DNA from: Patescibacteria group bacterium
Lineage (GTDB): Bacteria; Patescibacteria; Microgenomatia; Daviesbacterales; UBA10151
Reading direction: 5' to 3'
Assembly (NCBI GenBank): GCA_023487645.1
Contig: JAMDBX010000063.1
Span: 1 to 24,682, forward strand
DNA: 24,682 nt
Below are positions 1-8,311 of the stretch, one piece after another; within the stretch, counting starts at the first letter, position 1; every line of letters starts with the position of its first letter. Below the pieces are notes generated by a model. The model did no database searches, was not told the origin of the DNA, and saw only the letters and a program-made list of their open reading frames with translations. Position numbers and translations under genes: made by a program.

Positions 1-436
1 ACAATGGGTCCCCCATTGGTTTTAAGTAGGTTAAGTCTAATCCGGTAATAATTTTTTCCAATAGCTGGATTTGCTCCACCTCGGTGATACTGTCGGCAGA
101 AATTAAGTGGGGAAAATTTTCCGGATGGCGCTTGATCACTTCATTGCAAAAACCATGAAAGGTGTAAATTTCCACCTTGTAGCCCGGGGTACCAATCATA
201 TCCACCAGCCGCTCCCGCATTTCCGATTTGGCTGACTCGGTAAAAGTTAAAGCTAAAATATTTTCCGGGTTAACTTGGGTTTTTAGTAAAATATTGGCAA
301 TCCGTAAAGTTAAAATTTGCGTTTTACCGGTACCCGGACCAGCCACCACCATCACCGGACCTTCTATCTCATCAACCGCCTGTTTTTGCTCACGGTTTAA
401 TTTTGAATACAGACTCTTGAATTGAGAAGAAACCAT
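1..436 (-). CDS. UvrD/PcrA/Rep-type superfamily 1 DNA helicase, N-terminal part (runs off the left end)
   Basis: The reading frame is open from the ATG at 436 to the window edge, giving about 145 residues. It begins with a Q-motif-like LNREQKQAV (about residues 13-21). The Walker A motif AGPGTGKT follows at 32-39, then the motif Ia region ALTFTESAKSEMRERL and the motif Ib-like TFHGFC. This order is typical of UvrD/PcrA/Rep helicases, which unwind DNA 3'-5' with ATP in repair and replication restart. The 1B, 2A and 2B domains and any C-terminal nuclease domain lie outside the window, so a UvrD/AddA-type fusion cannot be excluded. The start overlaps the stop of the DUF2130 gene (TAATG), which suggests translational coupling. 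I see no separate promoter. The family call is firm; the exact subfamily is open. Confidence 0.9.
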   Translation of the reverse strand, partial: MVSSQFKSLYSKLNREQKQAVDEIEGPVMVVAGPGTGKTQILTLRIANILLKTQVNPENILALTFTESAKSEMRERLVDMIGTPGYKVEIYTFHGFCNEVIKRHPENFPHLISADSITEVEQIQLLEKIITGLDLTYLKPMGDPL

Positions 437-1614
437 TATTCTTCGACTACTTCTTCCAAAACACTAATTTCTCTTTCTTCCTCAATTTCAAAACCAGCCA
501 GCTGGGGGAGCGATCTTCCTATGATTCCCTGCAAGTCCCCATACATACCATGGGTATGATCTAAAACTTTTCTGATCTCTTTTTCCTGCCGCCCCCATTT
601 AACACTGAACCACCTTTTTTCTCTTTCTAACTCATCTTGTAAACCGCTAAAAGCTTCGACTATAGCTTCTACCCTTTGTTTAAATTCTGTTCCGGTTAAA
701 TATTGATAAAGAATTTCTTTCTTTTCATTTTTCCCTTCACTTAATGATTTTTCGTGATTAAGGCTAATTAAATTAAATCTCAAAGCCAGCGCTAACGGAA
801 TTACAAATTGCCAGGTAGTCAACCATACTCCTTCCCTATAAGTAAACGTCTCCAAACCCTCCGGCTTATGTATTGTCACTAAAACAGCTAAATCTGCCTT
901 TTTAGCTCTTTGGTCTTCTTTTAGCTTCGTAATCCAATCATTTTTCCATTGCGCATTTTTCGATTCCCATAAAATAGTCCCACTATTTCTTCCGAGCTTA
1001 TCTACAACCCGATGGACAATATCTGCCCCGCGTTCACCTTTTTTAACCTCTTCTAAAATATCCATTAGGAATTCTTGTTTAAGCGCTTTTTCTAACTCCA
1101 GTTCCAATACCTCTCCTTGAGTCTGCTGTGAACCTTGCTGCATTTGATTTTGAAGTTCATCTAATTTTTTTAACGCATCATTGAGTTTTTTGTCTTTTTC
1201 CAAATTCTTGAGCTGATTTTCCTCTTCTGCTTGTTTCCTAACCTCACTCCTTATTCTCTCCTCGTCTTCCATCGCCTTCTTTTTCATTTCAATTTCTCTT
1301 TCTTCATCTTTTCTTCTAAGCGCTTTAAAATCATCCAATAATTCACTCATTTGTGAAGTTAATTTTTTATTTCTTTCTTTCTCCTCATCATTCTCTTTTT
1401 GCATCCTTACCATTTGGATTCCAAATTGTTCCTTGGCATTTTTCTCAGCCTTCTCTTCCGCCAATCTTGTGGCTTCTTCAATTTCGCTTTTATGTTTTTG
1501 TTCTAAAGAGGCTGATACTTGTTCTTCCATTTGATGAGTCAAAGCCTCGCCAATGGAGAATTTATGCTGGCATTTGGGGCAGGTAACAGTAACTTGGTTT
1601 GTTGGGGAACTCAT
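436..1614 (-). CDS. DUF2130-family coiled-coil protein with a putative PD-(D/E)XK-like nuclease core
   Basis: The protein has 392 residues. The N-terminus carries a CPKC pair (residues 12-15) like half a zinc ribbon. Residues of about 30-165 are strongly charged and Q/E/K-rich, as in a long coiled coil. The C-terminal half has the DUF2130 signature: GERGADI (193-199), then ILWESKNAQWKNDW (214-227), then an AVLVT strand. The D198 ... E217-x-K219 spacing resembles a PD-(D/E)XK nuclease site; that is inference from pattern. The layout (coiled coil then nuclease-like fold) recalls RmuC but is a different family. Its stop codon overlaps the start of the helicase gene, so both are probably made from one mRNA, and a joint role in DNA processing is plausible. 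Cellular function is unknown. The ATG at 1614 is preceded by an extended -10 box and only a weak AGG. Confidence 0.85.
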   Translation of the reverse strand: MSSPTNQVTVTCPKCQHKFSIGEALTHQMEEQVSASLEQKHKSEIEEATRLAEEKAEKNAKEQFGIQMVRMQKENDEEKERNKKLTSQMSELLDDFKALRRKDEEREIEMKKKAMEDEERIRSEVRKQAEEENQLKNLEKDKKLNDALKKLDELQNQMQQGSQQTQGEVLELELEKALKQEFLMDILEEVKKGERGADIVHRVVDKLGRNSGTILWESKNAQWKNDWITKLKEDQRAKKADLAVLVTIHKPEGLETFTYREGVWLTTWQFVIPLALALRFNLISLNHEKSLSEGKNEKKEILYQYLTGTEFKQRVEAIVEAFSGLQDELEREKRWFSVKWGRQEKEIRKVLDHTHGMYGDLQGIIGRSLPQLAGFEIEEEREISVLEEVVEE

Positions 1615-1632
1615 AAAACCTGAACGGTTTCG

Positions 1633-1641
1633 ACTATACCA
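1633..1641 (-). promoter_or_regulatory. Extended -10 promoter for the DUF2130-helicase pair
   Basis: On the minus strand the sequence reads TGGTATAGT, a TGn extended -10 followed by TATAGT. It ends 18 bases before the ATG at 1614, so the predicted 5' leader is about 12 nt. I see no convincing -35. This unit is one of the few here whose leader is not close to zero. Confidence 0.5.
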
Positions 1642-1687
1642 CGATTGCTATTTGTAAAAAAGATATCGTTTCTGGATCTTTTTGAGT

Positions 1688-1693
1688 TACAAT
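1688..1693 (+). promoter_or_regulatory. -10 box (TACAAT) of the 1700 gene, leaderless arrangement
   Basis: TACAAT ends six bases before the ATG at 1700, so transcription would be expected to start at or within a base or two of the start codon. No good -35 is visible at 17 bp spacing. Confidence 0.45.
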
Positions 1694-1699
1694 TAGTTT

Positions 1700-2080
1700 A
1701 TGTCCAGAATTATTTCAAAAATTATTCCTGCTTTGATCTTTTGGGGAGCCTTTGTGGGAGTAGTTTTAAATGTTCCTTACCCAGATAGCTTTGCCCAGGC
1801 AAATTTTAACCAGATCATTCCCTTCTCTGTCTGCTTTTTTTTGGCATTACTTTTCACTGCCAATATCTTCTTAAAAAATATTTTGCAGTCATTTTCCCTT
1901 GCCTTAGGCTTATTTTTTTTATTAGTTTTAAAAGCCTTAGATTCTTTAAACTTAGTCACCGGAACTTTAACCCTGACCGCCACCGGCTTACTTTTCAGTT
2001 ATTTCCATAAAGGAAAGAAGAATAATTTGACTAAACAGTCAAAAATCCCCAGACTAACAAAGCTCTCAAAACAAAAATAA
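1700..2080 (+). CDS. Small membrane protein of unknown function, three predicted transmembrane segments
   Basis: The 126-residue product is very hydrophobic. Likely membrane segments cover about residues 7-26, 40-60 and 66-100 (the last stretch may be two passes). It ends in a basic tail rich in K, R, S and T. I recognise no family motif. The gene stands alone, divergent from the DUF2130 gene, and is followed by another gene with its own promoter. A TACAAT box lies six bases upstream of the ATG, with no Shine-Dalgarno. The long open frame, the coherent hydrophobic pattern and the promoter support it being real. The 68-aa frame on the opposite strand is its shadow. Confidence 0.65.
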   Translation: MSRIISKIIPALIFWGAFVGVVLNVPYPDSFAQANFNQIIPFSVCFFLALLFTANIFLKNILQSFSLALGLFFLLVLKALDSLNLVTGTLTLTATGLLFSYFHKGKKNNLTKQSKIPRLTKLSKQK

Positions 2081-2083
2081 AAT

Positions 2084-2112
2084 TTGCAAAATACGCTTCT
2101 CTAAGATATTAT
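2084..2112 (+). promoter_or_regulatory. Sigma70-type promoter TTGCAA-17-TATTAT for the zincin-like gene
   Basis: TTGCAA (2084-2089) and TATTAT (2107-2112) are separated by exactly 17 bp. The -10 ends nine bases before the ATG at 2122, so the predicted leader is only 2-3 nt and has no room for a Shine-Dalgarno. Confidence 0.6.
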
Positions 2113-2121
2113 CCGCCAGAA

Positions 2122-3834
2122 ATGGCTATCGACCAAGAACGAGAAACATCAACAGAAAACTCTGCGGCAAGACCTTCAAGGCCAAAAAGGAGAATCTCCA
2201 AAGCCTTAGAGCTGGCAGCCAACACCCTTGTCGCTTTCACTATTCTCGGTACCAGTGGATGCACAGCCTGGAGTATATGGAATACCATTCAAGACCGCAG
2301 ACAGATCGAAGAATTATATAAAAAAGCTTCCGCCACGCTAGACGAACGCTTTAATCCTCATTTTCCTAGCTTTAATCCGGGAAATATTAATTTGGAACCA
2401 GACCAACAAAAAATCGATTTACAACCAAAGCTATTTCAACTACGGAAAGAGACAGATATATTAAATGGAGCTTTCTTTGAATTCGCCAAACGTCCTAACG
2501 CCGAATTAGCAAACGCCGAAACAACTTTTCGCCAAATCGCTACTGAACACCTTTTTGACTATTTGCAATTACTTAACACCACTAATCCTCAGCAAAAAGC
2601 CATATTTGTAAACAAAAACGGCAGATCAGAAGTTCAACTCGACAATGAAATTTACGACCTTTCAAACCCTCTTCAGTTTCAAACACTTTTCGCCGTCACC
2701 TCGCTTAAATTAGAAACGGCAAGCTTAGATCAAGAAATCGACAAGACAACTGATCAAACCACTAAAGAGATTTTGCTGAGAAGAAAAAGCATTACCATGC
2801 TAAGCCAGCAATCCGCCATCTGGCTTAAAGACCAGGATATTCGCTTAGGCATTGCTGAAAATGGCATACTTTTAGCCAGCCCTTTAAGTTTTGCCAGTTT
2901 TGCCCGGACCCTACAGCTTACCAACGATCTCGGCTATCCTCTACCTCGGACTGGAATCTTTGGTCCCAATCCAAAATACGGCGGCGAATATCTTGAGAAA
3001 GACTCAATTTCTAGTAAAAGCACAATTATTGACTACTTAGATCCTTACGGCTCTCTTGATTCTTTAGTACACGAAACCGGACATTATGTAAGTGATGTAT
3101 CAACCTCTATCCGCCCGCAGTTTTCCCAATCAGCCTTTGAGGCACAAGCGTTACAATCAGAGACAGGAGGCTTAGCCACAGTCCGCGACCCCAAAAATGT
3201 CCACTATTTCCTGGCTGATCGTGAAAGAAATAACCGGAAGGAACAATATGCCGAGCTTTTTGCCCAGTATATAACAAAAGGTAAAGTAGTGAGAGAAAAA
3301 CTCATCCAACTTCAATCTGACGATCCTGCTGCGGCGCAAATCTTACAAGCAGAATATGACTTTTTCAAAACTTTTTTTCAGGGAAGAGAATTTATCGAAG
3401 GAGGTTTTACCCAAGCAGAAATCAACCAACAAATTGTAAAAATTACCAAAGAGGCTGAGACCGCAATAACACAAGAATTACCAAAAAAACGGGTTTATAC
3501 TGTCGGAGAAAAGGTAACTATTGTTGACAAAGATACCAAGCGCCCCGGTATCCTGCTTAAAGATCTTCCTAATAACCCGACTAAAGCCGATTCGCCGGCC
3601 GTGTTTGACTATGATGTTGTAGAAATAATCGAGGGGCCGGTTGAACTAGCAACCGAGTATAATCTAGACAAAAAAACTATGACATTTATACCTAAGAATA
3701 GTAAATGGTGGAAAGTCCAACTTAAAATGCAAGGCGGTCAAAGCTATTCCCGAATTGGTTTCCGAGGCGGAGAAACCGGATGGATTGAAGAAAAATGGTT
3801 AGGCGATACTTACAAACAAGCGCCTTCTAATTAA
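2122..3834 (+). CDS. Putative membrane-anchored zincin metallopeptidase-like protein with C-terminal SH3-like domain
   Basis: The protein has 570 residues. After a polar, basic N-terminus there is one hydrophobic stretch (about 29-50) ending at C47 in GTSGC, which could be a signal anchor or a weak lipobox. Residues 55-300 are mostly helical and unrecognised. LVHETGHYV at about 315-323 is an HExxH zinc-binding motif (H317, E318, H321). EQYAELFAQYI (374-384) follows some 55 residues later and could supply the third ligand as in gluzincins; E374 or E378 is the candidate. The C-terminal part (about 460-565), with KWWKVQL and GWIEEKWL, resembles an SH3-like wall-binding domain. I infer an extracytoplasmic peptidase. 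No named family was recognised, and substrate and activity are unknown. It has its own strong promoter and no operon partner. Confidence 0.6.
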   Translation: MAIDQERETSTENSAARPSRPKRRISKALELAANTLVAFTILGTSGCTAWSIWNTIQDRRQIEELYKKASATLDERFNPHFPSFNPGNINLEPDQQKIDLQPKLFQLRKETDILNGAFFEFAKRPNAELANAETTFRQIATEHLFDYLQLLNTTNPQQKAIFVNKNGRSEVQLDNEIYDLSNPLQFQTLFAVTSLKLETASLDQEIDKTTDQTTKEILLRRKSITMLSQQSAIWLKDQDIRLGIAENGILLASPLSFASFARTLQLTNDLGYPLPRTGIFGPNPKYGGEYLEKDSISSKSTIIDYLDPYGSLDSLVHETGHYVSDVSTSIRPQFSQSAFEAQALQSETGGLATVRDPKNVHYFLADRERNNRKEQYAELFAQYITKGKVVREKLIQLQSDDPAAAQILQAEYDFFKTFFQGREFIEGGFTQAEINQQIVKITKEAETAITQELPKKRVYTVGEKVTIVDKDTKRPGILLKDLPNNPTKADSPAVFDYDVVEIIEGPVELATEYNLDKKTMTFIPKNSKWWKVQLKMQGGQSYSRIGFRGGETGWIEEKWLGDTYKQAPSN

Positions 3835-3860
3835 AACGCTTGCATTTCAGATCTTTTGCC

Positions 3861-3889
3861 TCGAAAAAATACCTCGAAAATGCTAAACT
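3861..3889 (+). promoter_or_regulatory. Promoter of metG-tatD (TCGAAA-17-TAAACT, extended -10)
   Basis: TCGAAA (3861-3866) lies 17 bp from TAAACT (3884-3889), which is preceded by TGC as in an extended -10. The box ends eight bases before the ATG at 3898, which predicts a leader of 0-2 nt. Confidence 0.5.
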
Positions 3890-3897
3890 AGTGGGCA

Positions 3898-5310
3898 ATG
3901 AAGAAATTTTACATAACAACAGCCATACCATATGTCAACGGCCTACCGCATGTTGGCCATTCTCTGGAATACTTCCAGGCTGACACGGTCAGAAGGTATC
4001 ACCGACTGAAAGGCTACGATACCCTGCTTTTGTCAGGGGCGGATGAAAACGCCTTAAAAAATGTCCAGGCGGCGGAAAAAGAAGGCCTGCCAGTCCAGCA
4101 GTTTTTAGACCGAAATTCTAAAATTTGGCACGATACTTATGAATTTTTAGGAGTGCATTTGGATGTTTTTCAACGAGGCTCGGATCAAAAAAAACATTGG
4201 CCGGGAGTACAAAAATTATGGAAACTCTGCGCCGAAAATGGAGATATTTATAAAAAAGCATATGAAGGTTTGTATTGCGTTGGTTGCGAATCATTTAAAA
4301 CTGAAGGGGAATTAGTGGACGGACTGTGTCCGATTCATCAAAAAAAACCGGAGCTAGTCAAAGAAGAAAATTATTTTTTTAAATTATCAAAATACCAGGA
4401 AAAATTAATTCAGTTAATAGAAAGCAACGAATTTAAAATTACTCCGGCCAATAAAAAAGCCGAAGCTTTATCCTTTATCAAATCCGGTTTGGAAGATTTT
4501 AGCGTGTCCCGGTCAAACGAGCGGGCCCGGGGTGTTGGAGTGCCAGTCCCGGGCGATCCCAGCCAAAAAATTTATGTCTGGTTTGACGCTTTGGATATTT
4601 ATATGACCGGCGTTGGTTTCGGCTGGGACGAAAAAGAATGGGAAAAATGGTGGCCGGCTGATTTACATATTATCGGCAAAGATATTAATAGATTTCATAC
4701 AGTGTATTGGCCAGCCATGCTATTATCTGCCAAGTTGCCTTTACCAAAACAAATCCTAATCCATGGCTTTGTTAATTTGAAGGGTGAAAAAATCAGCAAA
4801 TCTGTGGGTAATGTCATCTCGCCGCAAGAAGTAGTCAAAGAATACGGGCTCGAGCCGCTTCGCTATTTTATGCTGTCACAAATCCCGATTGATGCTGACG
4901 GAGATTTTTCATACGAAAGATTTGAGGAAGTTTATAATGCCGACTTGGCTAATGGTTTAGGGAATCTGGTGGCCAGGGTGGCCAAATTAAGTGAGAAAAA
5001 TAATATTTCCGGCCCCCAAACAAAACAGGTATGGAATGAAAAAGTTGAAACATTTTTAGGACAATATCGTTTTAATGAAGCGCTCACTAGTATTTGGAAA
5101 GAAATTTCCGAGGCAGATAAAGTGATTAATCAAGAAAAACCATGGGAATTATCAGAAGAAGCAGCCAAACCGGTTTTGGAAGGTTTGGTCAAAAGAATAC
5201 AAGGTATTGCTTTTAATTTACAACCATTCCTTCCGGAAACTGCTGATAAAATTTTGCAACAATTTTCCGGGGCCATCAAGTCTGCCCCACCACTTTTTCC
5301 CCGGCTATGA
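3898..5310 (+). CDS. metG: Methionyl-tRNA synthetase
   Basis: This class I aminoacyl-tRNA synthetase charges tRNA-Met with methionine in the cytosol. In 470 residues it shows the N-terminal FYITTAIPYVNGLPHVGH signature, with HVGH (18-21) as the HIGH motif. The connective peptide has a zinc knuckle with C127, C130, C144 and H147. The catalytic loop KISKS (298-302) stands in for KMSKS. The end is an alpha-helical anticodon-binding domain. It lacks the C-terminal EMAP-like tRNA-binding extension of longer MetG proteins, giving a short form similar to other reduced genomes. The last bases overlap the tatD start (ATGA). This metG-tatD pairing is common in bacteria. Start choice fits a -10 box eight bases upstream. 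Confidence 0.97.
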   Translation: MKKFYITTAIPYVNGLPHVGHSLEYFQADTVRRYHRLKGYDTLLLSGADENALKNVQAAEKEGLPVQQFLDRNSKIWHDTYEFLGVHLDVFQRGSDQKKHWPGVQKLWKLCAENGDIYKKAYEGLYCVGCESFKTEGELVDGLCPIHQKKPELVKEENYFFKLSKYQEKLIQLIESNEFKITPANKKAEALSFIKSGLEDFSVSRSNERARGVGVPVPGDPSQKIYVWFDALDIYMTGVGFGWDEKEWEKWWPADLHIIGKDINRFHTVYWPAMLLSAKLPLPKQILIHGFVNLKGEKISKSVGNVISPQEVVKEYGLEPLRYFMLSQIPIDADGDFSYERFEEVYNADLANGLGNLVARVAKLSEKNNISGPQTKQVWNEKVETFLGQYRFNEALTSIWKEISEADKVINQEKPWELSEEAAKPVLEGLVKRIQGIAFNLQPFLPETADKILQQFSGAIKSAPPLFPRL

Positions 5311-6170
5311 ACTTAATCGATACTCATGCCCATCTTTATTGGGAATCATACAAAGAAGATTTTGATCAAATGATTCAACGGACGGTTGATAATGGGATAT
5401 CCACCATTATCAACATTGGAGTAGATTTAACAACTAGCCAGCAAGCTTTAGACCAAGTTTTAAATACCAACTGGCCCAAAGATTTATCAGTTTATTCCTC
5501 TATAGGTATCCATCCTCACGAAGCCATTACTTTTGCCGAGAATCCAGCTGAATTCCTACAAAAAGCCATGGATAAACTGGAAAAAATTTATCAAGGTAGT
5601 CCCCAAAAAGTAGTAGGTGTTGGTGAATGTGGTTTGGATTTCTTTTTCGGAAACAATCCCGGTTTTATTCCTCCATCTATCTCTATTGAAAAAGTTAAGG
5701 ATTTACAGAGACAACTATTTCAGGCCCAAATTGATTTGGCCAAAAAATTAAGCCTGCCTTTAGTAGTCCATTGCCGCGACGACCGATCAAAAGATCCACA
5801 AAACTCCGAAGCCTGGGATGAAGCCTTGCAAATGATTGGCGACCACCCTGCTATCTTGCATTGTTATTCTGGTTTATCCCATACTACCAACTACGTACTG
5901 CAAACTACCAACCTATACGTTTCTTTTGCCGCCAATATCACTTATCTCAAAAATGATTATTTAAGGGAAGCTGCCAAACTTTTGCCTCTTAATAAGATCC
6001 TTTTGGAAACTGACTCCCCTTTTTTAGCACCCCAGTCTAAAAGAGGCCAGAGAAACGAACCCTCTTCAGTCAAAGAAATTGCTACCATCATTGCTAATTT
6101 AAAAGGCATTTCGTTTAAAGAAGTAGCAAGTCAAACTACAAAAAATGCCAAACGAATATTTGCTTTCTGA
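5307..6170 (+). CDS. tatD: TatD-family metal-dependent hydrolase (putative DNase)
   Basis: TatD proteins are TIM-barrel amidohydrolase-fold enzymes with two divalent metals and 3'-5' DNase activity in characterised members. The 287-residue product has the N-terminal metal motif DTHAHL (5-10), then IGIHPHE, GVGECGLDFF, VVHCRDD and LHCYSGL. It ends with the LLETDSPFLAP motif and then the RNEPSSV loop. These cover the expected metal ligands in order. Length is slightly above the usual ~260 because of an insert after the GECGLDFF strand (NNPGFIPPSIS). The ATG overlaps the metG stop as ATGA. No Shine-Dalgarno is visible, so translation probably depends on coupling to metG. Confidence 0.95.
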   Translation: MNLIDTHAHLYWESYKEDFDQMIQRTVDNGISTIINIGVDLTTSQQALDQVLNTNWPKDLSVYSSIGIHPHEAITFAENPAEFLQKAMDKLEKIYQGSPQKVVGVGECGLDFFFGNNPGFIPPSISIEKVKDLQRQLFQAQIDLAKKLSLPLVVHCRDDRSKDPQNSEAWDEALQMIGDHPAILHCYSGLSHTTNYVLQTTNLYVSFAANITYLKNDYLREAAKLLPLNKILLETDSPFLAPQSKRGQRNEPSSVKEIATIIANLKGISFKEVASQTTKNAKRIFAF

Positions 6171-6194
6171 GGCTGAAATGAGTACACTTATGAA
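6160..6194 (+). promoter_or_regulatory. Promoter of the 6201 envelope operon
   Basis: TTGCTT (6160-6165) lies 17 bp from TACACT (6183-6188), giving a leader of about 6 nt. A second candidate -10, TATGAA (6189-6194), would place transcription start on the ATG at 6201. The promoter overlaps the 3' end of tatD. Confidence 0.4.
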
Positions 6195-6200
6195 TACACC

Positions 6201-7976
6201 ATGCGAATATTATTGTTCTTTTTTATTGGCTTTCTGTCCTTTTTCTATTTTTCGGAAATCCTGCGCCGTATAAGCAAAAATATCCGCTATAGCTTTATCG
6301 GGGTATTTTTTGTAGTGCTGGGATTTTTGGTCGGCTTTCTGGGCCGGCCTTTTTTTGCCGGCGGGGTCAACGTGTTAACCTCTCTTTTCTTAATCGGTGC
6401 CGGCCTGGGGCTGATCATCCATCATTTATTGTCCCGGCGTTTCATTTTTTTCCAAAAACCGGAAAGGGACTTTGCCTTCAAACACGAAAATAGTTTTGAA
6501 AGGTTTTTAGAAATCTTACCTGGCTCCTTAACCTGGCTGGCTTTAACTTCTCCCATCTGGTTATCTTTTACCCTGCCCTATGCTGTCGCTTATTTAATTT
6601 TGATTGCCGATGTTTACTGGCTGCTGACTGCTTTTCGGATTGCAATTCTGGTTTTACTGGGCTACAGAAAAATGGAAGGAGCCAAAAAAGAAGATTGGCA
6701 AAAACTTTTGGAAGGTGATTTCCCTCAAAATTGGGAAAAATATTATCAGCTGGTATTGGTGCCAACCTATAAAGAAGCTTTGTATATTTTAAAGCCTACT
6801 TTCGACGCTATTACCAATTGCACTTATCCAAAGAAAAAAATATTCATCGCCGTTGGGTTTGAGGAAAGAGATGACCCACAAAAAATTAAGGAAACAAAGG
6901 AGTATTTGAAGAAAATTGAAGGAAAAATTGCCGGCGTTTTTACCACCATTCACCCCTATAATTTACCCGGTGAAGTGGCTGGCCAGGGATCAAATAAAAA
7001 TTGGATGATCAAACACATCGTGCCGGAGCTGGAAAAACAAGGCGTTAAAATAGAAGACGTCTTTGTCACCACTTTAGATGCAGATTTTACCATCCACCCG
7101 CAATTTTTATCGGGCGCTTTATACACTTATTTATCCTTGCCAACTGACGAGCGCGATAAAAGAACTTTTACCGGCGTATTTTTATACCATAACAACTATT
7201 GGCAAACCCCCACTCCGATGAGGCTAATGGCGGCCGGCACCAGCTTTTGGCAACTGGCGGAAATGGTGGGCTCGGATAAATACATGAACTATTCTTCCAT
7301 GTCTATTTCCCTGAAAGCACTTTTGGATATTGGCGGCTGGATACCGGATAAAGTTAATGACGATAACGGTTTTTACTGGAAAGCCTATTTCCATTTCAAC
7401 GGGGATTATAAAGTTATTCCGCATTTCTTGCCGATTTCCGGCGATGCCGTCCAGGACACCACCCTTTTAAAAACTTTCCAAAATCAATATCAACAAATTA
7501 AAAGATGGGCTTACGGTGTGGAACATATCCCATTTATTGTCAAACAATATTTCACTAAAGATATTGATTTCTGGAACAAAACCGACCGGGTACTTTTCAA
7601 ATTCTGGGGAGATTTAAAATGGGGATTTTTAGCGATCTTTGTCACCTTTGGCAGCTTATTGATTCCAGTGGTTAACCCTAACTTTAAAGCCTCGGTAATG
7701 TCGGTTAACCTACCCATTGTTTCCTCCTGGATTTTAACAGTCACCTTTTTTGGACTGTTTGCCACCATTTATGTCCATGAAAAAGTGGCACCTAAACGGC
7801 CGGAAAATTGGTCTGCCTTCAGAAAAATCTGGTCATACATTCAGTGGCTATTGGTGCCGCTGATTTTGATCACCATCTCCTCTTTGCCGGCTATTGATGC
7901 TCAAACTTCTTTAATGTTTGGCAGAAAATTAGAGTTCCGGGTTACTAACAAGGCTCGACTACTAAAGAAAGGTTAA
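6201..7976 (+). CDS. Membrane-bound family 2 glycosyltransferase
   Basis: The 591-residue protein has about three N-terminal membrane segments (1-20, 31-50, 57-76) and two more around 110-160. A cytosolic GT2 domain follows, with VLVPTYKE (185-192) at its start. LDADF (292-296) is the metal-binding DxD-like motif and QQIKRW (431-436) is the processive-type QxxRW motif. Further membrane segments lie at about 470-490, 505-530 and 550-570. This is the layout of polysaccharide-forming or lipid-linked-sugar transferases that work at the inner leaflet; the sugar and acceptor cannot be told from sequence. It heads an operon with a WecA/MraY-like enzyme and a UbiA-family phosphoribosyltransferase, which points to envelope glycan assembly. 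Confidence 0.85.
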   Translation: MRILLFFFIGFLSFFYFSEILRRISKNIRYSFIGVFFVVLGFLVGFLGRPFFAGGVNVLTSLFLIGAGLGLIIHHLLSRRFIFFQKPERDFAFKHENSFERFLEILPGSLTWLALTSPIWLSFTLPYAVAYLILIADVYWLLTAFRIAILVLLGYRKMEGAKKEDWQKLLEGDFPQNWEKYYQLVLVPTYKEALYILKPTFDAITNCTYPKKKIFIAVGFEERDDPQKIKETKEYLKKIEGKIAGVFTTIHPYNLPGEVAGQGSNKNWMIKHIVPELEKQGVKIEDVFVTTLDADFTIHPQFLSGALYTYLSLPTDERDKRTFTGVFLYHNNYWQTPTPMRLMAAGTSFWQLAEMVGSDKYMNYSSMSISLKALLDIGGWIPDKVNDDNGFYWKAYFHFNGDYKVIPHFLPISGDAVQDTTLLKTFQNQYQQIKRWAYGVEHIPFIVKQYFTKDIDFWNKTDRVLFKFWGDLKWGFLAIFVTFGSLLIPVVNPNFKASVMSVNLPIVSSWILTVTFFGLFATIYVHEKVAPKRPENWSAFRKIWSYIQWLLVPLILITISSLPAIDAQTSLMFGRKLEFRVTNKARLLKKG

Positions 7977-7981
7977 AGTTT

Positions 7982-8311
7982 ATGCTAAATAAATCTCATT
8001 TTTGGATCGGACTTTTCCCGCTAATCTTAGGCATAATCACCACCTTAACTATTGTAGTTTTATTAAATTTTTTGCCTCCCAAATTACCTCTTTTTTATTC
8101 ATTACCTTGGGGAGAAGGACAGTTAGCTACTCGCCAGCAGTTTTTCATTATCCCGGCTAGCATTTTTCTCATTACACCTTTAAATTTAGTCATCTCTTGG
8201 CAACTGCATCCCTCCCAAATTTTTTTGAAAAAAGTCCTGCTTATCTCCTCCACCGTAGTAAGCTTCATCCTGACCGTCGCACTAATTAAAATTGTCCTAA
8301 TGTTTATCTAA
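7982..8311 (+). CDS. Small three-helix membrane protein in the envelope operon
   Basis: The 109-residue product has three hydrophobic segments (about 8-30, 55-75, 85-108). A conserved-looking loop PPKLPLFYSLPWGEGQLA lies after the first, weakly reminiscent of DUF1648-type proteins. I do not recognise a function. It starts five bases after the glycosyltransferase stop, with GAAAGG (7967-7972) as a Shine-Dalgarno. Its stop overlaps the next start (TAATG at 8309-8313). It is therefore embedded in the operon and may be a partner of the membrane enzymes on either side. Confidence 0.7.
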   Translation: MLNKSHFWIGLFPLILGIITTLTIVVLLNFLPPKLPLFYSLPWGEGQLATRQQFFIIPASIFLITPLNLVISWQLHPSQIFLKKVLLISSTVVSFILTVALIKIVLMFI

